A DNA stretch of 38,619 bases from Chthonomonadales bacterium (GCA_013360745.1 JABWBA010000027.1:1-38619), one strand, 5' to 3'; positions 16,129-24,806 are shown, numbered from the stretch's first letter. A program made the numbers and translations. Notes: generated by a model not told the origin, from the sequence alone.

Positions 16129-17352
16129 ATGTACGTCCTTCGCACAATCGAGGACTTCCTCCTGCGCGCCTCGGCGCGTTTCCCCGTGGTGGTCGTTACG
16201 GGCGCGAGGCAGGTGGGGAAGACAACAACGCTGCGGCGCATTGCTGAGCCCCAGCGGACCTACGTAACCCTCGACGATCCTCTCGTCTTGGATTTGGCCC
16301 GGAGGGATCCAGCTCTCTTCTTTCAGCGCTTCCGACCGCCGCTGCTGGTGGACGAGATACAGTACGCGCCGCAGCTGCTTCCTTACATTAAGATGCTGGT
16401 TGATGCGGAGCGCCGGCCCGGGATGCTGTGGCTGACCGGATCGCAGCAGTTCCACGTGATGAAGGGGATGTCCGAATCGCTTGCCGGGCGTGTTGCGATT
16501 GTCAGGATGCTTGGCCTCAGCCTCCGTGAGGCGATGGGCCTCGGCGATCAGGACCGACCGTTCGTGCCCGATATGGGCGGCATCCTTGCGCGGCAGGCTC
16601 AGGTGCCTTCCGTATCGCTGAGTGATCTCTATCGGCGAATCTGGCTCGGCTCGCTGCCCGCCATTGCGCTCGACGATTCACCCGAACGGGATGCGTTCTT
16701 TGGGTCCTATGTGCAGACGTATCTGCAGCGGGACCTGCGCGACCTCGCCCGTGTCGGCGACGAACTGGCATTCCTGCGCTTTGTGCGAGCCTGTGCGGCG
16801 CGCACAGCCCAGCTTCTGAACGCGGCCGAACTTGCCCGAGATTCCGACGTTGCGCCGAATACCGCCAAGGCGTGGCTCTCTATCCTGGAGGCTTCAGGGA
16901 TCGTCTTCCTCCTCGAGTCCTACCACTCCAACCTGACGAAAAGACTCGTTAAGGCGCCCAAGCTCCATTTCGTTGACACCGGTCTTTGCGCCTACTTGAC
17001 AGGGTGGACGACCCCTGAGTCGCTTGAGGCCGGAGCGATGTCGGGTCCGATCTTGGAGACGTGGGTGGTCGGCGAGCTTCTCAAGACGTGGTGGCACAAC
17101 GGGCCGAATCCCCCTGTCTGGCACGTCCGCGATCGGGGAGGGCTCGAGGTGGATGTGGTGATCGTGCACGATGGGACCATCTACCCGTTGGAGATCAAGA
17201 AGACGGCATCGCCCAGGGTGTCGGATGTCGGCGCGTTCCGGCGTCTTTCGGCGCTCGGAGCTCGCGTGGGACCGGGCGGCATCGTGTGCTTATCGCCCAA
17301 CGTACTGCCGCTGACTGAGATGGCGTGCGCGATTCCGGTGGGGGCCCTGTGA
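16129..17352 (+). CDS. AAA_14 / DUF4143 ATPase
   Basis: 407 residues from the ATG at 16129, with GAGGTG nine bases upstream; a GTG at 16117 overlaps that site and is less likely. The N-terminal AAA+ domain has Walker A GARQVGKTT (about 25-33) and Walker B PLLVDEIQ, with sensor-like WLTGSQQF. A helical linker (GSYVQTYLQRDLRDLARVGD) leads to the DUF4143 domain, which ends in LEVDVVIVHDG...YPLEIKKTA, the Asp and Glu-x-Lys pattern of PD-(D/E)XK nuclease folds. Such ATPases are widespread, variable between strains and often found with toxin-antitoxin genes; their role is not settled. Here a Phd/VapC module follows 128 bases later on the same strand. Confidence 0.9.
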   Translation: MYVLRTIEDFLLRASARFPVVVVTGARQVGKTTTLRRIAEPQRTYVTLDDPLVLDLARRDPALFFQRFRPPLLVDEIQYAPQLLPYIKMLVDAERRPGMLWLTGSQQFHVMKGMSESLAGRVAIVRMLGLSLREAMGLGDQDRPFVPDMGGILARQAQVPSVSLSDLYRRIWLGSLPAIALDDSPERDAFFGSYVQTYLQRDLRDLARVGDELAFLRFVRACAARTAQLLNAAELARDSDVAPNTAKAWLSILEASGIVFLLESYHSNLTKRLVKAPKLHFVDTGLCAYLTGWTTPESLEAGAMSGPILETWVVGELLKTWWHNGPNPPVWHVRDRGGLEVDVVIVHDGTIYPLEIKKTASPRVSDVGAFRRLSALGARVGPGGIVCLSPNVLPLTEMACAIPVGAL

Positions 17353-17480
17353 CATTTCGGATGTGCCGTGGCGCTCCCGAGGCGTTCCCGTCATCGGAAA
17401 GCCGTTGCGCGGACATGGGAGCGCGGCAGGGCTTGAGGTACCAACTAGACAGTATAGACGTATTATGGAGGCCCACGCCT

Positions 17481-17732
17481 CTGACTGCATGGCAACTCCA
17501 GGAGGCCAGGAACAGGCTGAGCGAGGTCGTTGATCGGGCCAACGAGTCGGGCGTGCAGGTGATCACGCGGAGAGGCAAGGAGGTGGCTGTCATCATGTCC
17601 TGGGACGACTATCGGCGCGGTTACGGGCGGCAAGGCGACCTCGTAGACTTCCTGATCCGGTCGCCGCTCGCCGGGAGCGGGATCGCCATCGAGCGCGACC
17701 GAACTCCGATCAGACCGCAGCCCGAGCTGTGA
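17481..17732 (+). CDS. phd: Phd/YefM family antitoxin
   Basis: 83 residues if translation starts at CTG 17481, which has GGAGG (17467-17471) nine bases upstream. The family start TAWQLQEARNRLSEVVDRA follows at once, as in other Phd proteins. GVQVITRRGKEVAVIMSWDDYRR completes the DNA-binding and dimerisation fold. Upstream in-frame starts (ATG at 17415 or TTG) would add residues unlike the family. The C-terminal 30 residues would bind the toxin. The stop overlaps the vapC start (GTGA), the usual coupling in these operons. The antitoxin would repress its own operon. Confidence 0.85.
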   Translation: MTAWQLQEARNRLSEVVDRANESGVQVITRRGKEVAVIMSWDDYRRGYGRQGDLVDFLIRSPLAGSGIAIERDRTPIRPQPEL

Positions 17733-18025
17733 GATACCTGCTCGACACGTGCACCACCAGCGAGTTCGCGCGGCCCAGACCGAACGAGGGGCTGGTCGAG
17801 TGGCTGCGGCGCCAGGACGAGGCCGGTCAGTCCATCAGCGTCCTCGCTATGGGTGAAGTCGTGGCCGGCATCGAGCGCGTCACCGATCCGAACCGGCGCG
17901 CGACGCTGCAGAACTGGCTGGAGCGCGATCTCGCCGAGCGCTTCGCGGGAAGGATCGTCCCGATAGACGCTGCGGTTGCCCGGGTGTGGGGGGCATTATT
18001 CGCGTCAGCCGCCGCATCGCTGTGA
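17729..18025 (+). pseudogene. vapC: VapC-type PIN-domain toxin, 3' truncated
   Basis: GTG start overlaps the antitoxin stop by four bases. MRYLLDTCTTSEFARPRPNE carries the first catalytic Asp of the PIN ribonuclease, and SISVLAMGEVVAGIERV the conserved Glu region. The match continues through GRIVPIDAAVARVWGAL and then stops: full VapC/FitB proteins go on for about 45 residues with the D-x-L-I-A-A-T-A helix and the final Asp, which are absent. The last codons, from about 18000, are antisense to a kinase gene fragment. Without the C-terminal acidic residues the nuclease should be inactive. Confidence 0.85.
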
Positions 18026-18218
18026 CCTCTCGGATCACTCCCTCGCGCGCCGCATCGTCCGGAACGCGCAGCAGCTGCACCGCCGCCTGACCAATCACCT
18101 GACCGAACGCGATCTCATCGGTCGCAAAGACCCAGCCGTACGAGCCCGTGCCGGCAACCGACGCCAGACGGTACCGACCATCAACGATGTAGTCGAGCAG
18201 CATCTTCGGATCAAACAA
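18003..18218 (-). pseudogene. N-terminal remnant of a Ser/Thr protein kinase
   Basis: From TTG 18218 (or ATG 18203) the minus strand reads MLLDYIVDGRYRLASVAGTG then SYGWVFATDE, the start of a Hanks-type kinase with its glycine-rich loop. AAVQLLRVPD stands where VAIK is expected, so the invariant Lys appears to be Gln. The match ends with REVTAMRRLT near 18003, at the point where the truncated vapC begins on the other strand. About 200 residues of catalytic domain are missing. The frame runs on antisense to vapC until 17880. Confidence 0.7.
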
Positions 18219-18242
18219 CGCTCACATTCCCCCTCAACCTCT

Positions 18243-18298
18243 CGCCTCTCGCCTCTTGCCTCTTGCCTCTCGCCTCTTGCCTCTTGCCTCTTGCCTCT
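18243..18298. repeat. Eight tandem YGCCTCT heptamers
   Basis: Units in order: CGCCTCT, CGCCTCT, TGCCTCT, TGCCTCT, CGCCTCT, TGCCTCT, TGCCTCT, TGCCTCT, each seven bases with only the first base varying. Degenerate CAACCTCT and CAACCCTC flank it. The array is 25 bases upstream of the kinase remnant and 31 bases beyond the end of the glycoside hydrolase gene. The minus strand is purine-rich. Confidence 0.95.
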
Positions 18299-18328
18299 CA
18301 ACCCTCAGCTTCCCGTCGTATCGGGCCG

Positions 18329-21300
18329 TTAGGGCCGAGCGAGCTCGCAGGCGGCATCGATCGTGCGACCCCGCATTTGCGCCCTGCAATGGAGGCGGAT
18401 CGAACCGTCGTCGCGAGGAAGCGGCAACGTAAGGCGGATCTGCTTCGTCGCTCCCGGTTTGACGGTCAGAGTCCCGTGGGCCTCGGCGGTCCGGTCGATT
18501 CCGAGGCGTACTGTTACGGGGCACTCGATCGAGGTTCGATAGGGGTTGGTGACCCGCGCCTCGATGAGGATTCGGCCTTCCTGAGCGTCGATCCGGCCCG
18601 ATACGGTGAGCAGCGGACCGATCCAGCGGACCTCGTCGGGCAGGTACCGCACGAAGGTGGGCGCATCGTCCACCCGCAGGAGCAGGGTCCCCTCGCTGGC
18701 GGACTGAAGGACGGAGTTCCCCATCAGGTCGGTGGTCTGAATCCGGGCCTTATGCGCCTGAACGCCCACCCATTGGGGTCCTGTACGGCTCCAGATTGCG
18801 GCCAGGCGTTCCCCGGCGCTGCGGAAGGTTCTCACTTCGATACCGCGCCCGGGCGCAGCCGCTCCCAGACTCCGCGCTCGTCCCAACAAGACGGCCAGGG
18901 TGCGGAAGGCGAAGAAGGCGGCTCTCGGGCTGAGATCATCGCGACAGAGGCCGTACCCATCTTCAAGATCGAACGGATCGGCCCCAGGATCGTTGAGGCG
19001 AAACCACAGAATCTTCTCTACGGGACCTTCGGACAGCGCGACGATGCAGCTCCTGGCCAGAAGGGAGGCCTGCACTCGCTCGGTGACCCCATCGGGCGTC
19101 TGGACGCTTCGCGACAGCTCGGTGATCCAGATCGGACGGGCTAGGTGCGCAGCGCTACAGAGCTCCTTGATATGGCGCAGTCGGCGAGCCAGCTCGGTCT
19201 CGGGAGCAAGGGGACTGTAATGATGGATCGAGATCGCATCACACCACCGTCCGTAACCCTTCTGCAGCAGCGCATCCAGGAAATCCGGTCGCGGCCCGCT
19301 CCCCGCAACACCCGGCATGACCACGATCGCCCGGGGATTCCCCCGTTTGGCCGCGACGAAGGCGGTTTTGAGCAGGGCGCCATAGCGCACGGGATCGGGC
19401 GCCGGCTCCCAGAAGGCCGGGCTGTCCGGTTCGTTCCAGATCTCCCAGCATTGGACGATGTCCCTGTATCGTCGCACGACGTTCTCAACATAGGCCGCCC
19501 ATGCCTTCAGGTCGGGCTGATGCAGCCACGGGCGCTGTCCTGCGCTGCCCGGAGTCCAGCTTGACGCCCACTCTGGAGGGAAGCCGAGGATGAGCAGCGG
19601 CTCGATCCGCTGTGCACGCGCCTGGCGCGCCGCCGTGATCCCGAGCGGCTCCACCGCCGTCAACCGCAGATCCCCGCGCCCAACCCGGCCCGACAGGGGA
19701 TCCGGCCCATCAAAGGACCATCGTGCGAGCAGGCCGTCGGCCGGAGGCCTGGCCTTGCGGGCCAGCGCGGCGATATCGGCGGGCCCCAGTGCGCGTTGGT
19801 AGAGAACGAGTTCGTCGAGATCCAGGGGATTCGCATCCCCGATGACGAGCGGCGATCCGTTCGTGAGGAGGCGCCCTCCATCAAAGACCGCCGTGGTGCG
19901 CACGGCGCCATCGACATAGAGGGCTACCTGACGGATATGGCGCGAATAGGTTACCGCGTAATGCCTCCAGCGCCCGTCCCGGCCGTCCACCCGGGCGTCG
20001 AACTCCACCGCAGAACCCGGGTCCTTTTCAGAGGAGGCTGAGAAAGCGAATCTGCCGCTCTGAGCGCGAAGAAAGACGCTGTAGTTGCGTGGGCCTCCGT
20101 ATGCGCCCTTGCTCACGATGTTCTGCCGGCCTGCGTCACCCCCGGGTGTCCGAGCCCAGAACGCGATGGTAACTTCGTCGGTCGCATTCAGGCGGGCTCC
20201 ATCGTTGGCCTGCAGCGCCTTCTGGCCGGTACGCATACCGTGGCCGGAGGGGCCGGGGATCATCGCGGGCCGATCCCATACCCAAACGCCCGGAGCGGGA
20301 TTCACCTGCTCCCAGGATAGGCCGATGCGCGTGACGCCGATGCCGCCGAGGCGATTGAGGCTGCGAAGGGTTCTGTCGGCCGCCGTTGGAAGCCCGTAGA
20401 CGGCCCCGTTGCTGCCGAGCCGGGCATCGGAGCGCCGCCGCAGCGGCTCGGTGCCACGAAGGAGACCGAAACGCCCGATCCATTCGCGACTCCTCCCGGC
20501 GACCTCGAAGCGGAAACGGACGGTGTACGGCCCGAAACGCTTTACCATCGGCACATAGGACAATGACCGGTGTCCACCCGCGGGAATCGCGGCGATCCCG
20601 AGGTCGGCGGTGATGGTGCGACCGTCCATATCGATCAAGCGGGCCGAGCATCGGCCTGTCATGGCGCTCGAACCTTTATTCCTCAGAATCAGGCGCAGCT
20701 CCGCCTTTTGCCCCTGCACAAAGATCCCTGCCGGTTGCGTCGGCACGACCTTGCCCATGATCGCGTCGAGCGGGTTGGGTTCGATCTGGGCCGCGAGGCC
20801 GCTCAGGCCGACCCGGGCGATTCCGCCCGAGGCCTGGAGCTTCGACCGATCCTCCGGCGGAGCGAGAAGGATCCTCCGGACGGCGACGGGTTGGCGGATG
20901 GGGGACGGCGACTCACCCGTGCGCACCAGCGGTTTCCACGCCGGATTATCCGTAATGGGAATGTCTACCCGTCGCCATGTGGTGAAGTCGAGGCTGGCTG
21001 CGGCCGCTTCGAAGAACCGCCCTTCGGCATCCTCAATCGTGATGCGCAGCTCCGATCCCGAACCATCGCCAAGCGCCCACAGGCCGATACTCCGGCAATC
21101 GAACGCCCCTGTCGGCTCGAGCCGCACGGCGGAGACCATGGACCGTGCGGGATCGGTGAAGTCAGCGCTGAGCAGTATGTATCGCTCGGCGCCTTCCCGT
21201 GGCAGGGCGGCTGCGATCTGCAGAGCGCTCGTGCCGAGCGAGTACGCGATTCGATCGCCGCCGAGCCTCCAACCGCGCGTTGCCTCCATCGGATCGAGGA

Positions 21301-21424
21301 CTTGCTCAACCGGCCCGCCCTGGGTCCTGGCGTCGATCCCGGACAGGAGGAGGCCAATCAGCGGCAGAATGGCTGCCGCCAACGGACGAACGGGACGACG
21401 ATTCGGCGAAATAGCCAGCGGCAT
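18329..21424 (-). CDS. Large secreted clan-A glycoside hydrolase with nested LamG domain
   Basis: 1031 residues from the ATG at 21424, which has GGGAG five bases upstream; an ATG at 21448 lacks one. The signal peptide is PLAAAILPLIGLLLSGIDA. Residues up to about 330 form beta-sandwich regions. The (beta/alpha)8 barrel starts at VTRIGLSWEQVNPAPGVWVW (about 364-383). It is then interrupted by a LamG/concanavalin-like domain (about 397-592: ATDEVTIAFWARTPG, GRWRHYAVTYS, LDELVLYQRAL, LLARWSFDG) and resumes with RIEPLLILGFPPEWAS. The acid/base is probably Glu665 in EIWNEPD and the nucleophile Glu769 in PIWITELSRS, as in GH39/GH5-like enzymes. A C-terminal beta domain follows. The likely substrate is an extracellular polysaccharide; the exact family is not certain. 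It is divergent from the histidine kinase gene. Confidence 0.85.
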   Translation of the reverse strand: MPLAISPNRRPVRPLAAAILPLIGLLLSGIDARTQGGPVEQVLDPMEATRGWRLGGDRIAYSLGTSALQIAAALPREGAERYILLSADFTDPARSMVSAVRLEPTGAFDCRSIGLWALGDGSGSELRITIEDAEGRFFEAAAASLDFTTWRRVDIPITDNPAWKPLVRTGESPSPIRQPVAVRRILLAPPEDRSKLQASGGIARVGLSGLAAQIEPNPLDAIMGKVVPTQPAGIFVQGQKAELRLILRNKGSSAMTGRCSARLIDMDGRTITADLGIAAIPAGGHRSLSYVPMVKRFGPYTVRFRFEVAGRSREWIGRFGLLRGTEPLRRRSDARLGSNGAVYGLPTAADRTLRSLNRLGGIGVTRIGLSWEQVNPAPGVWVWDRPAMIPGPSGHGMRTGQKALQANDGARLNATDEVTIAFWARTPGGDAGRQNIVSKGAYGGPRNYSVFLRAQSGRFAFSASSEKDPGSAVEFDARVDGRDGRWRHYAVTYSRHIRQVALYVDGAVRTTAVFDGGRLLTNGSPLVIGDANPLDLDELVLYQRALGPADIAALARKARPPADGLLARWSFDGPDPLSGRVGRGDLRLTAVEPLGITAARQARAQRIEPLLILGFPPEWASSWTPGSAGQRPWLHQPDLKAWAAYVENVVRRYRDIVQCWEIWNEPDSPAFWEPAPDPVRYGALLKTAFVAAKRGNPRAIVVMPGVAGSGPRPDFLDALLQKGYGRWCDAISIHHYSPLAPETELARRLRHIKELCSAAHLARPIWITELSRSVQTPDGVTERVQASLLARSCIVALSEGPVEKILWFRLNDPGADPFDLEDGYGLCRDDLSPRAAFFAFRTLAVLLGRARSLGAAAPGRGIEVRTFRSAGERLAAIWSRTGPQWVGVQAHKARIQTTDLMGNSVLQSASEGTLLLRVDDAPTFVRYLPDEVRWIGPLLTVSGRIDAQEGRILIEARVTNPYRTSIECPVTVRLGIDRTAEAHGTLTVKPGATKQIRLTLPLPRDDGSIRLHCRAQMRGRTIDAACELARP

Positions 21425-21577
21425 GGTAGCTCCCAGCGATCGGCGCAATGCTGCAAGCGGCTCGAGAGGCGATCATTACGCGGACGCGTTATCTCCGATC
21501 GTCCGGCGCCAGCAATGAGCGCGCGCCTTCGGATCCGCTGCAGGCGGTTGGTCTGTCTGGTATATAGCATATATCCC

Positions 21578-23434
21578 ATGGACGAACATCCTGACGCGAG
21601 CCAACCATCGAATGGCGCGGCCCTGGCGCGACGGGTGGCGGCTCTTGTCGGCCATCTTGCCCGAATCCATGCGCGGATCGCTAACTATGCCGATATGGGT
21701 GAGATCGTCTCTGCGTTATGCGAGGCGACCGTCAGCGGCGGTGAGTTTGAACGTGCCGGCATCCTCGTATTCGAGGAGCGTAGGGGTGAGTTCATCGATA
21801 TGGGCTACTGGGATGTCTCAGGCGCAGCCCGTAACGGTGGTAGAGCGGTTCAATGCCCATCGTCCGGGACGGAGTGCGTCTGCGCCGCGCTGATTCGGGG
21901 CGATGAAACGGTCCTCCACTGCGATTCGATGTGCAGGCTGCCCTTCTGTCCATTGACGGAGCCACATGAGAACGGGGCGTGCGTAGTCGCCGCTCTCCGT
22001 ATGGGTGATCGCCTCATCGGATTGATATGGGGTCAACACGAGCGCGGTGGGACCGAGGAGGACAGCAGCAACGCGAACATCCTCGCCCACTGGTCGGCGG
22101 TTCTGGCCGGCACCCTTGAGCACGCCCGGCTCCTGCATGAAAACAGGCGTCGCCTTCTGCTCGCCGCTCAGCTCGCCCGCGTCGGCGCTGCAACAGCGGC
22201 CGAGAGCAACATCAGCGAGGTCCTCCGTCTTGCCCGGGATGGCATCGTTGATGCGGGCCTACTGGACCGCGTGGCGATATTTCTGCGCGAGCCGGGCGAG
22301 GACCGCTTCCTGGGCTCCTGGGGCACCACGCGTGAAGGCGAGATCGAGGACCTGAGCGAGCGGATCATCCGCATCGGGGCGTCGCCCAAAGACTCTCTGT
22401 ACCAGATCGTCTACGGCGATATGCCGTTCCTGCTGACCGATGATTACACTGCCGCTGAGAACCTGCCCCCGGGCCATCGGATGTACGGAGTACGGTCGCA
22501 TTGCGTGCTGCCGCTCCGAGCCGGCAAGGAGATCGTCGGTATCATCGTGGGTGATAATCTCCTGACCGATCGGCGCATCACCGAAGAGGATGTCGCCCTC
22601 TTGCTCCCGCTCTCAGAACAGGTCGCGGTGGCGGTCGTCAACGCTCGGCTGCACTCTGAGCTGACTCGAGCGCGAGAGAGCCTGGCCGAAGAGGTGCGAG
22701 TGCGTACAGCAGACCTTGAGGACTTGAGCGCTGAGATGTCCGCCTTCGTCCATACTCTGTCGCACGATCTTCGATCGCCGGTACGCGCGGTCGAGGCGTT
22801 CATCTACAGTGCGCTCCATTACGCCCCGGCGGCCCTGCCACTCGAAGTGCGGCGCGATCTGGAACGAGCCCACGCGTCGACGGATCGTATGGGTCAGTTG
22901 ATCGAGGCGCTCCTTGCGCTGGCCCGACTCGGTCGGCGTCGGCTGAATCTAGAGACCGTACATCCGGATGAAATCGCGGCCCAGGCTCTGTCCTCGATCC
23001 GATCCTCGTTTTCGCACGGTGTCGATGTCCGGATTCTGCCGATGCCGACGGCGCTGGCCGATGCTGAGATGCTGAGGATCGTCTATGGCGAGCTGCTGGA
23101 TAACGCGATGCGCGCCACGCGAGGGGCCACCCTTGCCCGCGTCGAGGTCGGTTATTCGGACGGATCGTATTATGTGAGTGACAACGGAATCGGTTTCGAG
23201 CAGCAATACGTTCACGCCCTATTCGACCTGTTTCGCGGCTCCCAGGGCGGCTCCGAACAGTTGGGGGCCGGTCTCGCCATCGTACGGCGCGTCATCGGCA
23301 TGCACGGCGGCGCGGTTTGGGCCGAAGGCGTCGTGGGCGAGGGCGCCGTATTCCGATTCACCATCGGCGAAACCCGAGGGGCGCCGCCGGCGAATGCCCA
23401 CACGGTTGTCTCCCATGCTGCCGAGCAAGGCTAG
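21578..23434 (+). CDS. Soluble GAF-GAF sensor histidine kinase
   Basis: 618 residues from ATG 21578. No membrane segment or signal peptide is present, so it senses in the cytoplasm. GAF 1 (about 30-185) contains a cysteine cluster: Cys93, 100, 102, 115, 119, 124 and 135, in CPSSGTECVC and HCDSMCRLPFC. GAF 2 spans about 205-355. A coiled-coil with RTADLEDLSAEMSAF leads to the HisKA helix with His396 (LSHDLRSP). The catalytic domain has the N box ELLDNAMRA, G1 DNGIGF and G2 GAGLAIVRR. This layout resembles phytochrome-type kinases, but no bilin-binding PAS/PHY set is seen. The response regulator is not in the window. No Shine-Dalgarno precedes the ATG; a -10-like TAGCAT or TATATC lies just upstream, so a leaderless message is possible. 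The frame is open upstream, antisense to the hydrolase. Confidence 0.88.
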   Translation: MDEHPDASQPSNGAALARRVAALVGHLARIHARIANYADMGEIVSALCEATVSGGEFERAGILVFEERRGEFIDMGYWDVSGAARNGGRAVQCPSSGTECVCAALIRGDETVLHCDSMCRLPFCPLTEPHENGACVVAALRMGDRLIGLIWGQHERGGTEEDSSNANILAHWSAVLAGTLEHARLLHENRRRLLLAAQLARVGAATAAESNISEVLRLARDGIVDAGLLDRVAIFLREPGEDRFLGSWGTTREGEIEDLSERIIRIGASPKDSLYQIVYGDMPFLLTDDYTAAENLPPGHRMYGVRSHCVLPLRAGKEIVGIIVGDNLLTDRRITEEDVALLLPLSEQVAVAVVNARLHSELTRARESLAEEVRVRTADLEDLSAEMSAFVHTLSHDLRSPVRAVEAFIYSALHYAPAALPLEVRRDLERAHASTDRMGQLIEALLALARLGRRRLNLETVHPDEIAAQALSSIRSSFSHGVDVRILPMPTALADAEMLRIVYGELLDNAMRATRGATLARVEVGYSDGSYYVSDNGIGFEQQYVHALFDLFRGSQGGSEQLGAGLAIVRRVIGMHGGAVWAEGVVGEGAVFRFTIGETRGAPPANAHTVVSHAAEQG

Positions 23435-23449
23435 TGGCGTTGCGGCAGC
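23417..23449. terminator. Possible terminator hairpin between the kinase and aminotransferase genes
   Basis: GCTGCCG (23417-23423) and CGGCAGC (23443-23449) pair perfectly around a 19-base loop spanning the kinase stop codon. The genes converge here. No T-run is seen, so support is modest. Confidence 0.3.
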
Positions 23450-23483
23450 CCTGTCCATCGGCAGAACGAATGGCGATCGGACG

Positions 23484-24689
23484 TTAAGCCTCCTCAGCTC
23501 GAAGCCGCTCGACCACGTCCCAGATCGCGGCACAGATATACCGATTGTCCTCCTCGGACATCGCCGGATGCATCGGCGGGCAGAATAGCCGGGCGCCAAT
23601 ATCCTCCGATATCGGCAGATGGAGATCGCCGACATGACGCTGGAGAAACGGTACGGCGCTGTGCACCGGCGGATTGGCGATGATCGTGTTGACGTGGTGC
23701 AACTCACGGAGCATCGCACAAAGTCGGTTCCTCATCTCGCCCGCCCATTCTCGTTTCACGAGCATCGTGTAGAGGTAATAGCTGTGACGACAGTCCGGCG
23801 GTTCGTAGGGCACAGTCAGCTCCGGAATATCCCGAAGCATCGCCGTGCGGGCCTCCGCGACACGCCTTCGGGCATCGATAAACCCATCCAGTTTACGGAG
23901 CTGCACCCGCCCGACCGCCGCCTGAACGCTGGTCATCGGATAGCTGCTGCCCCACCCGTCCGACCCCCCAAAGAACCGCAGTTTGATGAGTCGCTGAGCC
24001 AGGAGATCATCGTCGGTCGTAATGGCGCCGCCTTCGCCGAGCGTCGTCATGTTCTTCTGTGTATGGAAACTGAAGATCGTCATCCACCCCTTCGCTCCGA
24101 TGGGTTGCCCTTTGTAGGCGCCGCCGGCCGCCCGAGCGGCATCCCCGATGACCTTGAGCGGACCGTGGATCGGATGAGGTCGGCGCTGGGCGATTTCGAG
24201 TAGCTCATCCATGGGAGACGAGAGGCCGTTCATATGAACCGTGAGGATCGCCCTTGTACGTTCGGTAATCCGCCGCTCTACGTCCGCAGGGTCCGCCTGC
24301 AGAGTCTTCGGGTCTACTTCACAGGGAACCCATGTGCCTCCCTGCCCGATGATCGCCATCGGGGCGGCCTTGAAGTTGATGGACGGGCAGATGACTTCAT
24401 CGCCGGGCTCAAGGTCGAGCGACATCATGGCCATATCGAGGCCGACACCCGCGCTGTTGATCGTGATCGCATGCTGCACGCCGACATAGTCGGCGATATC
24501 AGCCTCAAACAACTCGCCTTCCGAACCGCTTATCCGAAAGCCGCGCTCAGGATGGGCTGCGTGCCGGATCGATAGGATCGCGGCTTCGATCTCCTCTTCG
24601 CCATAGACAGATCCAAGCGAAGGCTCACCCGCATAGTCGATGCTCGGACGTCCCTGCAGCAGCACGTCCCGGCGTTCACTATTGATCAT
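23484..24689 (-). CDS. DegT/DnrJ/EryC1 family PLP-dependent aminotransferase
   Basis: 401 residues from ATG 24689, with GGAGG nine bases upstream. Family members transaminate nucleotide-linked keto-sugars, or make 3-amino-5-hydroxybenzoate, in the cytoplasm. Seen here: GSEGELFEADIADYVGVQHA, GDEVICPSINFKAAPMAI, the cofactor Asp183 in KVIGDAARAAGG, and the Schiff-base Lys212 in FSFHTQKNMTTLGEGGAI, all in the expected order. The C-terminal small domain has HSYYLYTMLVKREWAG. Length is typical. It stands alone with no other sugar-nucleotide genes next to it, so the product cannot be named. It converges with the histidine kinase gene. Confidence 0.92.
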   Translation of the reverse strand: MINSERRDVLLQGRPSIDYAGEPSLGSVYGEEEIEAAILSIRHAAHPERGFRISGSEGELFEADIADYVGVQHAITINSAGVGLDMAMMSLDLEPGDEVICPSINFKAAPMAIIGQGGTWVPCEVDPKTLQADPADVERRITERTRAILTVHMNGLSSPMDELLEIAQRRPHPIHGPLKVIGDAARAAGGAYKGQPIGAKGWMTIFSFHTQKNMTTLGEGGAITTDDDLLAQRLIKLRFFGGSDGWGSSYPMTSVQAAVGRVQLRKLDGFIDARRRVAEARTAMLRDIPELTVPYEPPDCRHSYYLYTMLVKREWAGEMRNRLCAMLRELHHVNTIIANPPVHSAVPFLQRHVGDLHLPISEDIGARLFCPPMHPAMSEEDNRYICAAIWDVVERLRAEEA

Positions 24690-24806
24690 AACCGTATTCC
24701 TCCGGCTATGAGTTCGACGGCGCTATGACTGCAGCCTTCCGGAACGTTCGACGATTGTCATGTTCGAGGCGCGAGTCCATCCTTCATTTGCTGAGAGGAT
24801 GCGCAT

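Noticed and set aside
8495-18010. Integration at the tRNA-Gly 3' end with a matching attachment repeat
   Set aside because: I looked for a second copy of the tRNA 3' end near the right boundary and inside the block and found none; no integrase gene is present.
20570-21577. Upstream extension of the histidine kinase frame
   Set aside because: These 336 codons are antisense to the glycoside hydrolase and its signal peptide and have no domain likeness.
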